From contig NZ_CP012023.1 of the NCBI RefSeq assembly GCF_001308265.1, positions 758,932-822,931 on the forward strand: 64,000 bases of DNA. Reading direction: 5' to 3'. Under the pieces are notes generated by a model. That model had not been told where the DNA came from. It did no database searches and saw only the letters and a list, made by a program, of their open reading frames with translations. Every line of letters starts with the position of its first letter. Position 1 is the first letter of the stretch. The translations under genes and the position numbers were made by a program. Of the stretch, positions 16,962-25,257 are shown one piece after another. Source of the DNA: Celeribacter marinus (GTDB lineage: Bacteria > Pseudomonadota > Alphaproteobacteria > Rhodobacterales > Rhodobacteraceae).

Positions 16962-17813
16962 TTAGTTGCGGACAGACGGACCTTCGACGGAAAGGCCGTT
17001 ACCGCGTGATGCAACGTATAGCTCAAGTGCGACAAACTCGGGGGAACCCGGGCTGAACGTCTCGGCACGTGTATCACGAATACACCCCTTAAAGCGGGAG
17101 TGCGTGCCGTTGAGTTTCGCGTTTTTCAGACGGTATGTCGGAAAGCCGTTGATCTGACCTTGGGACAGGTGGTCCGCACGGATCAGGTTGCCGTAGTTGT
17201 CTTCGTGGCAGTTTGCACAGGACAATTCGAGCTGACCGTAACGGGTGTAGTAAATCTCTTTACCTTGCTCCCATGTCGCGGCTGCGGGGCCATCGATCGT
17301 CACATTGACAGGTGTGCCGCGTGCGACAGAGGCCAACATAGCTTCGAGGTTGAGCATTTTACCGCTGTCATACTTTTCCGCATCTGCACCCATTTTCGTG
17401 GTGAGGCAGTCGTTGACTTGCATTTGGATCGTGCGCACTTCGCCAGCACCCTCGTTCCATTTGGGATAGGTCGCGCGCACCTCGGACAGGCTTTCAGGAC
17501 CATCGTGGCAATCGGCACAAGCCTTGCCCTCAGATCCCCATGAGGCTTCAAAAAGGGCCATGCCCTCTTCGGCGCCTAGCATGCCGGGGTTATCGAAATC
17601 GTCCATTTCCATGGCTTGTGTCTCGTCGGAGCGAAAACGCCAACCCGACAAGATCTCGTCCATAACATCAGACAGATGCTCTGGCGCCGCCGTTTTGGTG
17701 ACAATTTCAATATCGCCATTGATCACCAACTCTGCGTCCTCGTCCGCGACAACGGGTGCCGCGAACGTGAGGGCTGCAAGTACAGCCGCAGTGCTTATTG
17801 CTTTAATTTTCAT
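16962..17813 (-). CDS. soxA: Sulfur-oxidising cytochrome c subunit SoxA
   Basis: 283-residue periplasmic diheme cytochrome that, with SoxX, couples thiosulfate to the SoxY cysteine. Signal peptide 1-23; heme motifs CADCH (99-103) and CANCH (199-203); active-site Cys244 in FKGCIRDTRAE, the residue that becomes a persulfide heme ligand in known SoxA. Both hemes are kept, as in Rhodovulum and Paracoccus, rather than the single-heme form of green sulfur bacteria. It lies 27 bases after soxZ and is followed by a strong hairpin. Confidence 0.97.
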   Translation of the reverse strand: MKIKAISTAAVLAALTFAAPVVADEDAELVINGDIEIVTKTAAPEHLSDVMDEILSGWRFRSDETQAMEMDDFDNPGMLGAEEGMALFEASWGSEGKACADCHDGPESLSEVRATYPKWNEGAGEVRTIQMQVNDCLTTKMGADAEKYDSGKMLNLEAMLASVARGTPVNVTIDGPAAATWEQGKEIYYTRYGQLELSCANCHEDNYGNLIRADHLSQGQINGFPTYRLKNAKLNGTHSRFKGCIRDTRAETFSPGSPEFVALELYVASRGNGLSVEGPSVRN

Positions 17814-17840
17814 GCGTTTCTCCTCCCTGAGCGTGAAGCC

Positions 17841-18170
17841 TTAGCCGATTGCGATCGGCTTGCTCTCTTCGTAAACGGAACCGTCATCGTCGTACCACGT
17901 GAATTTGAACTCACCGGCTTCGGGAACAGTTGCGTCGAACTCCACATACGGGTTTGTCGAAATCGCGGCCTCAAGCGTCACATCGACGACAGACTGGCCG
18001 TTGAAATCGCAGGTGAAGCGATTGATGATCGAACGCGGAATGATATTTCCGTCGCCGTCTTTGCGCTGACCTGACTCCATTGGGTGAGAGATCAGTGTTT
18101 TAATCGTAATCACGTCGCCAGCAGCAGCCGACTTCGGGACTTTAACGCGGGGTTTTACACCAGATGCCAT
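17841..18170 (-). CDS. soxZ: Sulfur carrier complex subunit SoxZ
   Basis: 109-residue beta-sandwich protein that dimerises with SoxY and presents its swinging arm to the Sox enzymes. The KPRVKVPKSAAAGDVITIKTLISHPMESGQR N-terminal half and VEFDATVPEAGEFKFTWYDDDG strands are typical. It has no signal peptide, as expected, because SoxZ is carried out by the Tat signal of SoxY. It begins 33 bases after the soxY stop. Confidence 0.96.
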   Translation of the reverse strand: MASGVKPRVKVPKSAAAGDVITIKTLISHPMESGQRKDGDGNIIPRSIINRFTCDFNGQSVVDVTLEAAISTNPYVEFDATVPEAGEFKFTWYDDDGSVYEESKPIAIG

Positions 18171-18203
18171 TATAGATGTCTCCTAAATAAGTCGGTTAAC
18201 CGA

Positions 18204-18620
18204 TCAGCCGCCACAGCCGCCGATGGTCACTTTAACGGTGGATGCAGCCTTTACGAAGGAACCGTCAGCCATTTTCGCAACTGCGACAACGTCTTGGGTT
18301 CCTGCGAGGCGAATACGGGTAGACGCCGCTTGCGATCCGGCGAGCGGACCAAAGTTAAAGGTCGCAACACCAGGTGTCGGGTTTCCGGCGGCCAAGATGA
18401 TGATGGAAACAGCGCCGGGTGCATCTACCGATACAGGCACAGTGTTGCCGTTCTCAGCAATCTCTGGGGCAGTAAGGGTGATTCCACCCTCACCTGCGTC
18501 AGCACCGCCAGTGAATGCGGCGATAGCTTCGTCGGCTGCGGCAAATGCGCTGAACGGAAGCAAGGAAGCTGCCGTCGCACCAAGGCCGAGAGCCAGAGCG
18601 TCACGTCGTGTGAGTTTCAT
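18204..18620 (-). CDS. soxY: Sulfur carrier protein SoxY
   Basis: 138-residue carrier whose extreme C-terminal GGCGG (134-138) holds the Cys to which thiosulfate and its intermediates are bound during oxidation. The N-terminus has a twin-Arg signal (KLTRRDALALGLGATAA). Length and tail are those of functional SoxY in SoxCD-type systems. It lies between soxX and soxZ with about 33-base spacers, each with a recognisable Shine-Dalgarno. Confidence 0.97.
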   Translation of the reverse strand: MKLTRRDALALGLGATAASLLPFSAFAAADEAIAAFTGGADAGEGGITLTAPEIAENGNTVPVSVDAPGAVSIIILAAGNPTPGVATFNFGPLAGSQAASTRIRLAGTQDVVAVAKMADGSFVKAASTVKVTIGGCGG

Positions 18621-18653
18621 GGGTTAGTCCTCGTTTTCGTAAAATTCAGACGA

Positions 18654-19127
18654 TCATTCGTCCGTAAGCGTCATTAGATAGGCGACCACGTCCTCGACCT
18701 GAGCCGCAGTCAATAGCGGCGGCAGATCGGCCGGAGCGGCCTTGCCCGTGTAGGCATCCCCTGGACGGGTGTAGCCATCAACCTTGTAGAAGGCAGGCAT
18801 AACGGTGCCTTCAAACATCATTTTTGGGTTCACGACGAGACCGCGCAATTCTGCTTGGGTCCAACGTGAGCCTGCGCCATCAAGGATCGGACCAACTTCG
18901 CCATGGAACGGAACATCGGCGTATGCGTCAGCGGAGTGACACGACACGCAGTTGCCGCTGGATTTACTGGTCATGATCTTACGACCTTCGTCGGCGTTCC
19001 CTGCTGAGCCCGTCAACGACAGTGCGACTGCACCATCCTCGAACGCGACATCAGTTGGGGCGACCTCGGCCGTAGCTGCGGTTGCTGTGAGGCAAAGTGC
19101 AGCGAATGTGGTTGCAATGCGTTTCAT
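18654..19127 (-). CDS. soxX: Sulfur-oxidising cytochrome c subunit SoxX
   Basis: 157-residue monoheme cytochrome partner of SoxA. Signal peptide 1-20; heme motif CVSCH (60-64); distal Met in GTVMPAFY. It receives electrons from SoxA and passes them to small soluble cytochromes. It is the first gene of the structural block XYZABCD. The 147 bases upstream hold a symmetrical AT-rich operator candidate and presumably the main sox promoter, separate from the soxV/soxS promoter. Confidence 0.95.
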   Translation of the reverse strand: MKRIATTFAALCLTATAATAEVAPTDVAFEDGAVALSLTGSAGNADEGRKIMTSKSSGNCVSCHSADAYADVPFHGEVGPILDGAGSRWTQAELRGLVVNPKMMFEGTVMPAFYKVDGYTRPGDAYTGKAAPADLPPLLTAAQVEDVVAYLMTLTDE

Positions 19128-19218
19128 GTCTCCTCCCTAAGACTTGTTTCGGTAGTGCTTTTGAGTGCACTTCTTATTGTGCATACCGTAGCGCACCATT
19201 TCGCGGACGCGCAAGAAC

Positions 19219-19238
19219 AAATTCAAAAAAACGAATTT
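19219..19238. promoter_or_regulatory. Candidate SoxR operator before soxX
   Basis: AAATTC-N8-GAATTT, perfect 6-bp arms, 92 bases before the soxX start and within the spacer after soxW. It includes ATTCAAA, also found in the soxV/soxS control region. SoxR-type ArsR repressors are known to bind two sites in sox loci at these same two places. Confidence 0.5.
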
Positions 19239-19274
19239 TCCGGCATATTCTGTCCCGCGCGCCCAGTGTTACAG

Positions 19275-19874
19275 CTATTCGTAAACGTTCAGTTTCCCCG
19301 CATCTTGTTGCGCCGGAATGTTACGGGCGTGGAACTTTTGGAACGGCTCCTCCCCATCGTAACCATGATCAAGCACCCAACGCATCATGTTGTAGGTTGT
19401 GAGGCGACCAAAGGCACCGGGGACGCTGGCCACGGCCGCTTGGGTCGCGGACAGGCCCTCACCCACCTCTTCGGGGAGATAGAGATTCGTTGGCGTGAAC
19501 AACACATTCCATTTCGAGACCATATCTTTCTCCGAAAGCGTCTCGCCGTCAAAATCCGTCACTTCGACATCACCAAACATGTTGATCTGGACGACAAAGA
19601 AATTGTCCTCGATCATCTGTGTGATCTCGAGGTCGGGATAGACCTCTTCGTGCATCTTTTTACAGTAAATACAGCCGCGTTGTTCGATCATCACCAGTAG
19701 GCGCTTACCCTCGGCACTGGCCTCCGCGAGATCTTCACGCAGGTCTTTGAACGTGTCGCGCTGCCATGGCGCCTTGTGTAGCCCGTCATCGCCCATCTCT
19801 TGGGCCACAGCCGGACCAACGGTGAGCATTGCAAGGCTGGCGGCGATAAATGTGCGTCGTGCGAATTTAAGCAT
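19275..19874 (-). CDS. soxW: Periplasmic thioredoxin SoxW
   Basis: 199-residue exported thioredoxin-fold protein: signal peptide 1-25, active-site CIYC (68-71) in QRGCIYCKKMHEEVYPD, and a cis-Pro in the LFTPTNLYL strand. SoxW receives electrons from the membrane protein SoxV and keeps the Sox carrier thiols reduced or clears dead-end adducts. It begins 29 bases after soxV in the same direction. The last residues overlap nothing; 147 bases separate it from soxX. Confidence 0.93.
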   Translation of the reverse strand: MLKFARRTFIAASLAMLTVGPAVAQEMGDDGLHKAPWQRDTFKDLREDLAEASAEGKRLLVMIEQRGCIYCKKMHEEVYPDLEITQMIEDNFFVVQINMFGDVEVTDFDGETLSEKDMVSKWNVLFTPTNLYLPEEVGEGLSATQAAVASVPGAFGRLTTYNMMRWVLDHGYDGEEPFQKFHARNIPAQQDAGKLNVYE

Positions 19875-19903
19875 AGTTTAGGTCTCCCAAGTAACGATGA
19901 GCG

Positions 19904-20659
19904 TCAAAGCGTGCCCGATGATCCAATTTTTGTGAAGGCGGGGAAGGTCTCCAACATCCATGCCGCAATCAGGTTGACCGAATTCGTTGCAATCAACAGC
20001 GCGAACAAAATGAGGAAGACCCCCATCAGCTTTTCAACCTTTGGCAAATGGCGGCGGAACTTGCTCGCGAACGCCAAAAACGGCTTGATGAATACCGCAG
20101 CGATCACAAACGGCAAGGTCATGCCGATGCCAAACACCAACATCAAAATCAAACCCTGTGTCGCCGTTTCCTCAACCGATGCCGTGAACACAACTGCGGT
20201 TAGAATGCCGCCCACACATGGCGTCCACCCCGCTGCAAACGCCAATCCGATCAGGTAGGACGACCACACATTCATCTTGGTGACATCTCCGCCGCTCACT
20301 TGGAACTGACGGTTCAACAAGCCGATTTTAAGCACGCCTAGAAAGTGCAGGCCCATGACGAATACAATAAGCGCCGCTCCGATACGAAACGCGTCCTGAT
20401 ACGAGCGAAACGCTTGCGACAATGAAAAAGCCGCCGCGCCGAGCAGAACAAAAACGGTAATAATACCAAGCGAAAACATGATGGATGAGGCAATCGCGCG
20501 CTTGCGCACCCCCGGGGCCAATTCGCCGTCCGAGTTGATCTCCCCCATGCCAACACCGGCCATATAAGATAAGTAAAACGGTACGATAGGCAGGATGCAG
20601 GGTGAAAAGAACACCACAAGCCCACCCAAGAACGCCGAAATAAAACTGACGTCTAACAT
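19904..20659 (-). CDS. soxV: Membrane thiol-disulfide transporter SoxV (CcdA type)
   Basis: 251-residue CcdA/DsbD-beta-like protein with six hydrophobic segments. The two redox cysteines are Cys21 in FFSPCILP and the Cys in AGWTPCVGG at the start of TM4. It moves electrons from cytoplasmic thioredoxin across the membrane to SoxW. The ATG at 20659 has GGGAGGA upstream; an in-frame ATG eight codons earlier lacks a site. It is the first gene of the leftward sox transcript, divergent from soxS. Confidence 0.94.
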   Translation of the reverse strand: MLDVSFISAFLGGLVVFFSPCILPIVPFYLSYMAGVGMGEINSDGELAPGVRKRAIASSIMFSLGIITVFVLLGAAAFSLSQAFRSYQDAFRIGAALIVFVMGLHFLGVLKIGLLNRQFQVSGGDVTKMNVWSSYLIGLAFAAGWTPCVGGILTAVVFTASVEETATQGLILMLVFGIGMTLPFVIAAVFIKPFLAFASKFRRHLPKVEKLMGVFLILFALLIATNSVNLIAAWMLETFPAFTKIGSSGTL

Positions 20660-20729
20660 TGATTTCCTCCCGAAACGGGACATGTGTCCCTAAACAGCGC
20701 GGTTGACCCGCACCTTGTGTCATGCACAT

Positions 20730-20751
20730 ATTCAAATTAGGTTGTTTGTAT
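20730..20751. promoter_or_regulatory. Candidate SoxR operator in the soxV/soxS control region
   Basis: ATTCAAA-N8-TTTGTAT, an inverted repeat with one mismatch, about 70 bases before soxV and 25 bases before soxS. The position would allow one repressor dimer to control both divergent promoters. It shares ATTCAAA with the soxX upstream site. Confidence 0.5.
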
Positions 20752-20775
20752 CAAGCACGTCAATTGGACATTCCG

Positions 20776-21195
20776 ATGTGGACTAAAATAGTGATCCTTG
20801 CGTCAGCGGCTTTGATGCTCACCGCACCCCTTCCCGCGCAGGCGGTGGAGTTGGTCATGATCGAGCGCGATGGCTGCGCCTATTGTGACCGCTGGAACGC
20901 CGAGATTGCACCGATTTACCCTAAAACACCCGAAGGGGCGTTTGCGCCTCTGCGCCGTCTGGATGTCAAAGAGCGCCCTGATGACATTGAGTTTGCGTCA
21001 CGCCCTGTTCTAACGCCAACATTCGTGCTGGTGGATGAAGGCCGCGAATTGATGCGCATTGAGGGCTATGGAGGTGACGATTTGTTCTGGTCGATGCTCA
21101 GTGTCATCTTGCGGGATTATACCGAGTTCGACGTTGACGCGCAGATCGAAACCACGCCTGATACAGACCACACAGACGCAACGCCGACCCAATAA
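20776..21195 (+). CDS. soxS: Thioredoxin-like regulator SoxS
   Basis: 139-residue periplasmic thiol protein: signal peptide 1-23 ending AQAVE, active site CAYC at 34-37, cis-Pro in VLTPTFVLVD. In Paracoccus, SoxS reactivates the SoxY carrier and is needed for full sox expression. It is shorter and less Trx-like than SoxW. The ATG at 20776 is chosen because it begins the signal peptide. It is first in the rightward group with a HbpS-like gene, soxR and a transporter. Confidence 0.85.
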   Translation: MWTKIVILASAALMLTAPLPAQAVELVMIERDGCAYCDRWNAEIAPIYPKTPEGAFAPLRRLDVKERPDDIEFASRPVLTPTFVLVDEGRELMRIEGYGGDDLFWSMLSVILRDYTEFDVDAQIETTPDTDHTDATPTQ

Positions 21196-21246
21196 CCCGC
21201 GCCTCCAACACTGGCGCATTTCAATACGACATCTGGAGGACACCCT

Positions 21247-21762
21247 ATGAAACGCTTCACATCCGCCGCACTCATGGCACTCGCCCTTGCGGCACCGACA
21301 TTTACACCCGCGACCGCCCAAGACGAGGACAGCGCCTTTGTCACGTTTCAGGTGCTCAAACCCGAAGTGGCCCTGACCGCCGCAGTCGCAGCCATGGAAT
21401 CGTGTCGCGATGCGGGATACCAAGTGGGTGTGATGGTGGTGGATCGTTTTGGCCTACCACAAGCCTACGTGCGTGATCGCTATGCCGGTCTGCACGTGTT
21501 TGAAACCGCACGCCGCAAGGCATGGACCGCCGTGTCCTTTCGCACCGACACCATGTCACTGGGCGAGACAACCGCGCCTGACGGTATGATGGGTGCCATT
21601 CGTGACCTGTCCGAACCACTCGCATTGGGCGGCGGGCTTGTGATTGAGGCCGCAGGCTCTATAGTAGCGGGAATTGGTGTCTCTGGTGCCCCTGGTCCGG
21701 ATTTGGACGCAGTGTGCGCCGAGGCGGGAATAGACGCCATCCTAGATGAAATAGCGTTTTAA
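21247..21762 (+). CDS. Secreted HbpS/GlcG-like (DUF336) protein
   Basis: 171-residue protein with a signal peptide (1-24) followed by a GlcG/HbpS fold: ALTAAVAAMESCRDAGYQVGVMVVDRFG and VIEAAGSIVAGIGVSGAPGPDLD at the ends. HbpS of Streptomyces binds heme and senses redox stress, but most relatives are uncharacterised. It lies between soxS and soxR with short spacers (51 and 27 bases) and so belongs to the sox regulon. A role in heme or sulfur-radical protection in the periplasm is possible, by inference only. Confidence 0.8.
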   Translation: MKRFTSAALMALALAAPTFTPATAQDEDSAFVTFQVLKPEVALTAAVAAMESCRDAGYQVGVMVVDRFGLPQAYVRDRYAGLHVFETARRKAWTAVSFRTDTMSLGETTAPDGMMGAIRDLSEPLALGGGLVIEAAGSIVAGIGVSGAPGPDLDAVCAEAGIDAILDEIAF

Positions 21763-21789
21763 AGAAAAGTGAGATCGCAGGACGTGCGT

Positions 21790-22164
21790 ATGGATCATCA
21801 ACAGTCGACATTGCCGACAATCACACCTGACATGTCCCCTGACGACATGGACATGATTATGCGCAACGCGTGCGATGCGTCTCAACTGCTCAAAGCGTTG
21901 AGCCATGAGGGCCGTCTCATGATTTTGTGTCATCTGGTGACGGGCGAAAAGTCTGTCACCGAGCTCGAAGAGTTGTTGTCGGCACGCCAAGCTGCGGTCA
22001 GCCAGCAACTGGCCCGTTTGCGCCTTGAGGGTCTGGTGACCCCGCGACGCGACGGAAAGGCGATCTACTATTCCTTGACGGATGAGCGTCCCAAACGCAT
22101 CCTCGAAGTGATCTATGAGATGTTTTGTGCACCAGATCACGAAAAGGCGAAACCTGCCTCATAG
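21790..22164 (+). CDS. soxR: ArsR-family sox repressor
   Basis: About 124 residues, winged-helix ArsR/SmtB repressor: LKALSHEGRLMILCHLVTGEKSVTELEELLSARQAAVSQQLARLR is the core DNA-binding region, with Cys in LMILCHL and a second Cys in EMFCAPDHE at the C-terminus. Two such cysteines form the persulfide or disulfide switch in SoxR/SqrR/BigR regulators, so it probably senses sulfane sulfur and derepresses sox. The ATG at 21790 has AGGA just upstream; a GTG at 21769 is an alternative. Two operator candidates flank soxV/soxS and soxX. Confidence 0.9.
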   Translation: MDHQQSTLPTITPDMSPDDMDMIMRNACDASQLLKALSHEGRLMILCHLVTGEKSVTELEELLSARQAAVSQQLARLRLEGLVTPRRDGKAIYYSLTDERPKRILEVIYEMFCAPDHEKAKPAS

Positions 22165-22197
22165 CGGGTCTCTCCTTTCGCCTTGGGGAGGGATACG

Positions 22198-23223
22198 ATG
22201 CTAGACACGCTTGAACCCGGAACGATTGCCGCACTGATCGGTCTGTTTGGTGGTCTGTTGCTCGGCCTTGCCGCTCGTTTGGGGCGGTTTTGCTCCATGG
22301 GCGCGATTGAGGACGCCTTGTACCAAGGCTCGGACTTGCGCGCCCGCCAATGGGGGATAGCTATCGGGGTCGCTCTAATTGGCACAGGCGCAATGATCTC
22401 CCTTGGTCTGTTCGACCCCACCATGACCTCTTATCTGTCCATGAAATGGTATCCCCTCGCCTCAATCGCTGGTGGCGTGATGTTTGGCTATGGCATGGCG
22501 CTGGCGGGCAATTGCGGCTTTGGGGCGTTGGCGCGCCTTGGCGGCGGTGATTTGCGCAACTTCGTGATTGTCACAGTCATGGGGTTGGGCACTTACGTCA
22601 CCCTCAACGGCCCGCTTGCCGCCTTGCGCGTGGCCCTGTTCCCGCCTGTCCCGGCGAGTGCGCCGCCCACGTTCATGTCTTGGGGCCTGTCGCCCTACAT
22701 CATAGGGGCGCTTGTCCTCGCGGGATCGCTCTCATCAAAGGCCTTTCGCGCTGACGGCAAACTGATCCTCTGGGGTGTGCTCGTGGGCCTTGCGGTCGTC
22801 TCGGGTTGGGCTGGCACCGCATGGCTGTCCCAAGCGGCGTTCGAGGCCGAACCTGTGTCCTCGCATACGTTTGCAGCGCCAATCGGCGACACGATGTTTT
22901 ACCTGATGACCTCCACCGCCTCGTCGCTCAATTTCGGGGTCGGCTCTGTCACAGGGGTCATCATAGGCGCGGCCATAGGCTCGACGATCAAAGGCCATTT
23001 CAGATGGGAAGCCTGCGAAGATCCGCGCGAATTGAAACGTCAAATCCTTGGCGCGGCGCTCATGGGGATCGGCGCAGTCGTGTCGTTTGGATGTACGGTC
23101 GGACAGGGTCTGTCTGCGATGTCGGTGCTGGCCTATGCCGCCCCCGTCACCGTGGCCTCTATCGTTGCGGGCGCCGCCATCGGGTTGCGCCAATTGATCT
23201 ACGGGATTTCATTTGCCAGATAA
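22198..23223 (+). CDS. YeeE/YedE-type sulfur-compound transporter (SoxT-like)
   Basis: 341-residue membrane protein with about nine hydrophobic helices and the two inverted half-repeats of the YeeE/YedE family: GRFCSMGAIEDALYQGSDLRARQW and GNCGFGALARLGGGD in the first half, SFGCTVGQGLSAMS in the second. YeeE takes up thiosulfate in other bacteria through conserved Cys residues lining the path. Here it is last in the soxS-soxR group (33 bases after soxR), so import or export of thiosulfate or sulfane sulfur is likely. GGGGAGGG sits 6 bases before the ATG. Confidence 0.88.
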   Translation: MLDTLEPGTIAALIGLFGGLLLGLAARLGRFCSMGAIEDALYQGSDLRARQWGIAIGVALIGTGAMISLGLFDPTMTSYLSMKWYPLASIAGGVMFGYGMALAGNCGFGALARLGGGDLRNFVIVTVMGLGTYVTLNGPLAALRVALFPPVPASAPPTFMSWGLSPYIIGALVLAGSLSSKAFRADGKLILWGVLVGLAVVSGWAGTAWLSQAAFEAEPVSSHTFAAPIGDTMFYLMTSTASSLNFGVGSVTGVIIGAAIGSTIKGHFRWEACEDPRELKRQILGAALMGIGAVVSFGCTVGQGLSAMSVLAYAAPVTVASIVAGAAIGLRQLIYGISFAR

Positions 23224-23231
23224 GAGACGCG

Positions 23232-24452
23232 CTACGCTTTGATCAACACTTGCAAATCAGCAACGTTGGTCCCTGTCGCTCCGATCTGAAGCAAATCCCC
23301 CGCGGCCTTGAGCGCGTGATAGCTGTCGTTACGGGCCAAGACATCATCAAGGTCCACACCCGCCGCCCGCAGTCGCGCAAGCGTGCCATCATCCACCAGT
23401 CCGCCCGCCGCATCCGTTGGCCCGTCACGCCCGTCCGTTCCCCCCGAGAGAAACACGTAATCTGTCAGTCCGCGCGCATCCGCAAGTTGAGCCACGCGCA
23501 GCGCAAGCTCTTGGTTGCGCCCACCAAGGCCGTCCCCTTTGAGCTTCACAGTCGTTTCACCACCGAACAGGTAGATCCCATTCTGCGTGACGCAGTCCAC
23601 GATGACCTCGGCGGCCGCAGCCACATCGCCCTCAAGCGGCACAGGGAACACATGAACGCCGTGCGTCACACCGCCCCCCGCCGCGCGCGCCATAGCGGCC
23701 ACGGACTGTGAGTTGGAGCCGACCAACTCAATATCGCTGTCAGGCAGCGCGCCCATGTCGGGCACGACCTGCTCAAGATGTGCGCGCACGGAGGCGGGCA
23801 AATGATCCCACACTTCAAACGCCTTGAGGGCGGCCACGGCGTCTTGCGGAGAGCCAATTGGCGATACGGTGGGGCCTGATGCAATGGCTCTAAAATCGTC
23901 GCTAACCACATCGGACAGAACCAATGTTGTGACCTTGGACGGGTAAGCCGCACGCAACAGCCCACCGCCTTTGAGCCGTGACAAGTGTTGGCGCACCAGA
24001 TTCATCGTCACAATGTCGGCACCCGATGCCAGCAACAGCCGGTTCACCTCAGCCTTATCCTCAAGGCTCACCCCCGTCACCGGCGCGGGCAAAAGAGCCG
24101 ATCCGCCACCGGAAATGAGCGCCAATACCTCGCCCTTGGCATGGGCCAAAACCTGTTCAATGCGCAACGCCGCGCGCGCCCCTTGGATATCTGGCACAGG
24201 GTGACTGGCCGCATGGACCTCTGCCCCCTCAAGGGGCGATGCGTTTTCATAGTTGGTCACAACAACAACCATATCCGCGTCGACGTGCTGCATTGCGGCC
24301 TCAGCCATCGTGCGCGCCGCCTTGCCAATAGCGATGACCAACGGGTTATGAAACCTACGCCCCGCCAATGCCTTTACCACGGCCTGCGCAGGATCGGCCT
24401 GAGCAACACCGGCTTGGAAAATCTGCAATGCATGGTGGCGCGGATCGGACAT
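23232..24452 (-). CDS. Glycerate 2-kinase (GckA/TtuD, MOFRL family)
   Basis: 406-residue protein with the N-terminal DUF4147 domain (IAIGKAARTMAEAA, LISGGGSALLPAP) and the C-terminal MOFRL domain (YLFGGETTVKLKGDGLGGRNQELAL, LSGGTDGRDGPTDAAGG). The family phosphorylates D-glycerate to 2-phosphoglycerate; older annotations call it hydroxypyruvate reductase. The start at 24452 matches relatives (MSDPRHHAL); the open frame runs 153 codons further upstream without support. It ends 8 bases from the convergent transporter gene. Confidence 0.92.
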   Translation of the reverse strand: MSDPRHHALQIFQAGVAQADPAQAVVKALAGRRFHNPLVIAIGKAARTMAEAAMQHVDADMVVVVTNYENASPLEGAEVHAASHPVPDIQGARAALRIEQVLAHAKGEVLALISGGGSALLPAPVTGVSLEDKAEVNRLLLASGADIVTMNLVRQHLSRLKGGGLLRAAYPSKVTTLVLSDVVSDDFRAIASGPTVSPIGSPQDAVAALKAFEVWDHLPASVRAHLEQVVPDMGALPDSDIELVGSNSQSVAAMARAAGGGVTHGVHVFPVPLEGDVAAAAEVIVDCVTQNGIYLFGGETTVKLKGDGLGGRNQELALRVAQLADARGLTDYVFLSGGTDGRDGPTDAAGGLVDDGTLARLRAAGVDLDDVLARNDSYHALKAAGDLLQIGATGTNVADLQVLIKA

Positions 24453-24591
24453 ATTAAAGCCTTTGGGAAACAATGTTTCGTTATTTGGGGAATGCGGGAT
24501 ATGAGTCATAGACATGTGAAGCATCTTAGCGGTTGACGCTGCGGCGTCCAGACCACTTGCATCTATGCGCCCTACACGGCAGGGTCTTTGG

Positions 24592-25167
24592 ATGAATGAT
24601 GCAGATTTACCCACTTGGTCGCACGATCTTGCCCAATTGTTCAACGCAAGTTGGGCAGTGCTCTTACCCCAATCCGTGAGTTCCCGTGTTGACGCGCGGC
24701 TTGCCACATTGGCCACCCTTGGCGATGATGGCGCACCACAAGCACGCGGCGTTGTGCTGCGCGCGGCCGATCCCGCTCGCTGCACCGTCGATGTTTTTAC
24801 CGATGCCGCCACGCAAAAGTGCGACGAGATCATGGCGGACCCGCGCGCGGCCCTCACGCTTTGGCGCGAGGATGTGTTGCTCCAGATTCGGTTGCGCGGC
24901 ACCATCGACATTATTGAGGGCGCATTGGCCCAAGAGGCATGGGCCGGTTTGAGCGACCGCGCCCTACCAGATTACGGTGTGAGCCCAAAACCCGGCACGC
25001 CGATCACAGACGCGGATGCCTACACGCGTAGCGCCGATGCCGCACGTTTTGCGATTTTGCGCCTCACCGTGGAGACGATGGATGTGGTGTCCTTGAACCG
25101 CCCCACACATACGCGCGCCTTTTACACACGCCACGACGACTGGCGCGGCGCGTGGCGCGCGCCATAA
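24592..25167 (+). CDS. FMN-binding pyridoxamine-phosphate-oxidase-like protein
   Basis: 191-residue split-barrel flavoprotein with the PNPOx-like core (SRVDARLATLATLGDDGAPQARGVVLR, FTDAATQKCDEIMADPRAALTLWR) and a C-terminal RLTVETMDVVSLNRP strand. It is related to Alr4036-type proteins rather than true PdxH, since it lacks the PdxH C-terminal signature. The substrate is unknown. The Met at 24592 is taken as start over one nine codons upstream because AGGG lies close before it. It is divergent from glycerate kinase and 90 bases ahead of the selD fusion. Confidence 0.78.
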   Translation: MNDADLPTWSHDLAQLFNASWAVLLPQSVSSRVDARLATLATLGDDGAPQARGVVLRAADPARCTVDVFTDAATQKCDEIMADPRAALTLWREDVLLQIRLRGTIDIIEGALAQEAWAGLSDRALPDYGVSPKPGTPITDADAYTRSADAARFAILRLTVETMDVVSLNRPTHTRAFYTRHDDWRGAWRAP

Positions 25168-25257
25168 CGGCGTACACTGCGTGCGTTAACGCATCCGAAT
25201 AAATCTTGTGCCATAACTGCGCCATCCCTGCGCGATGCCCCACAGAAAGCCAACGAC

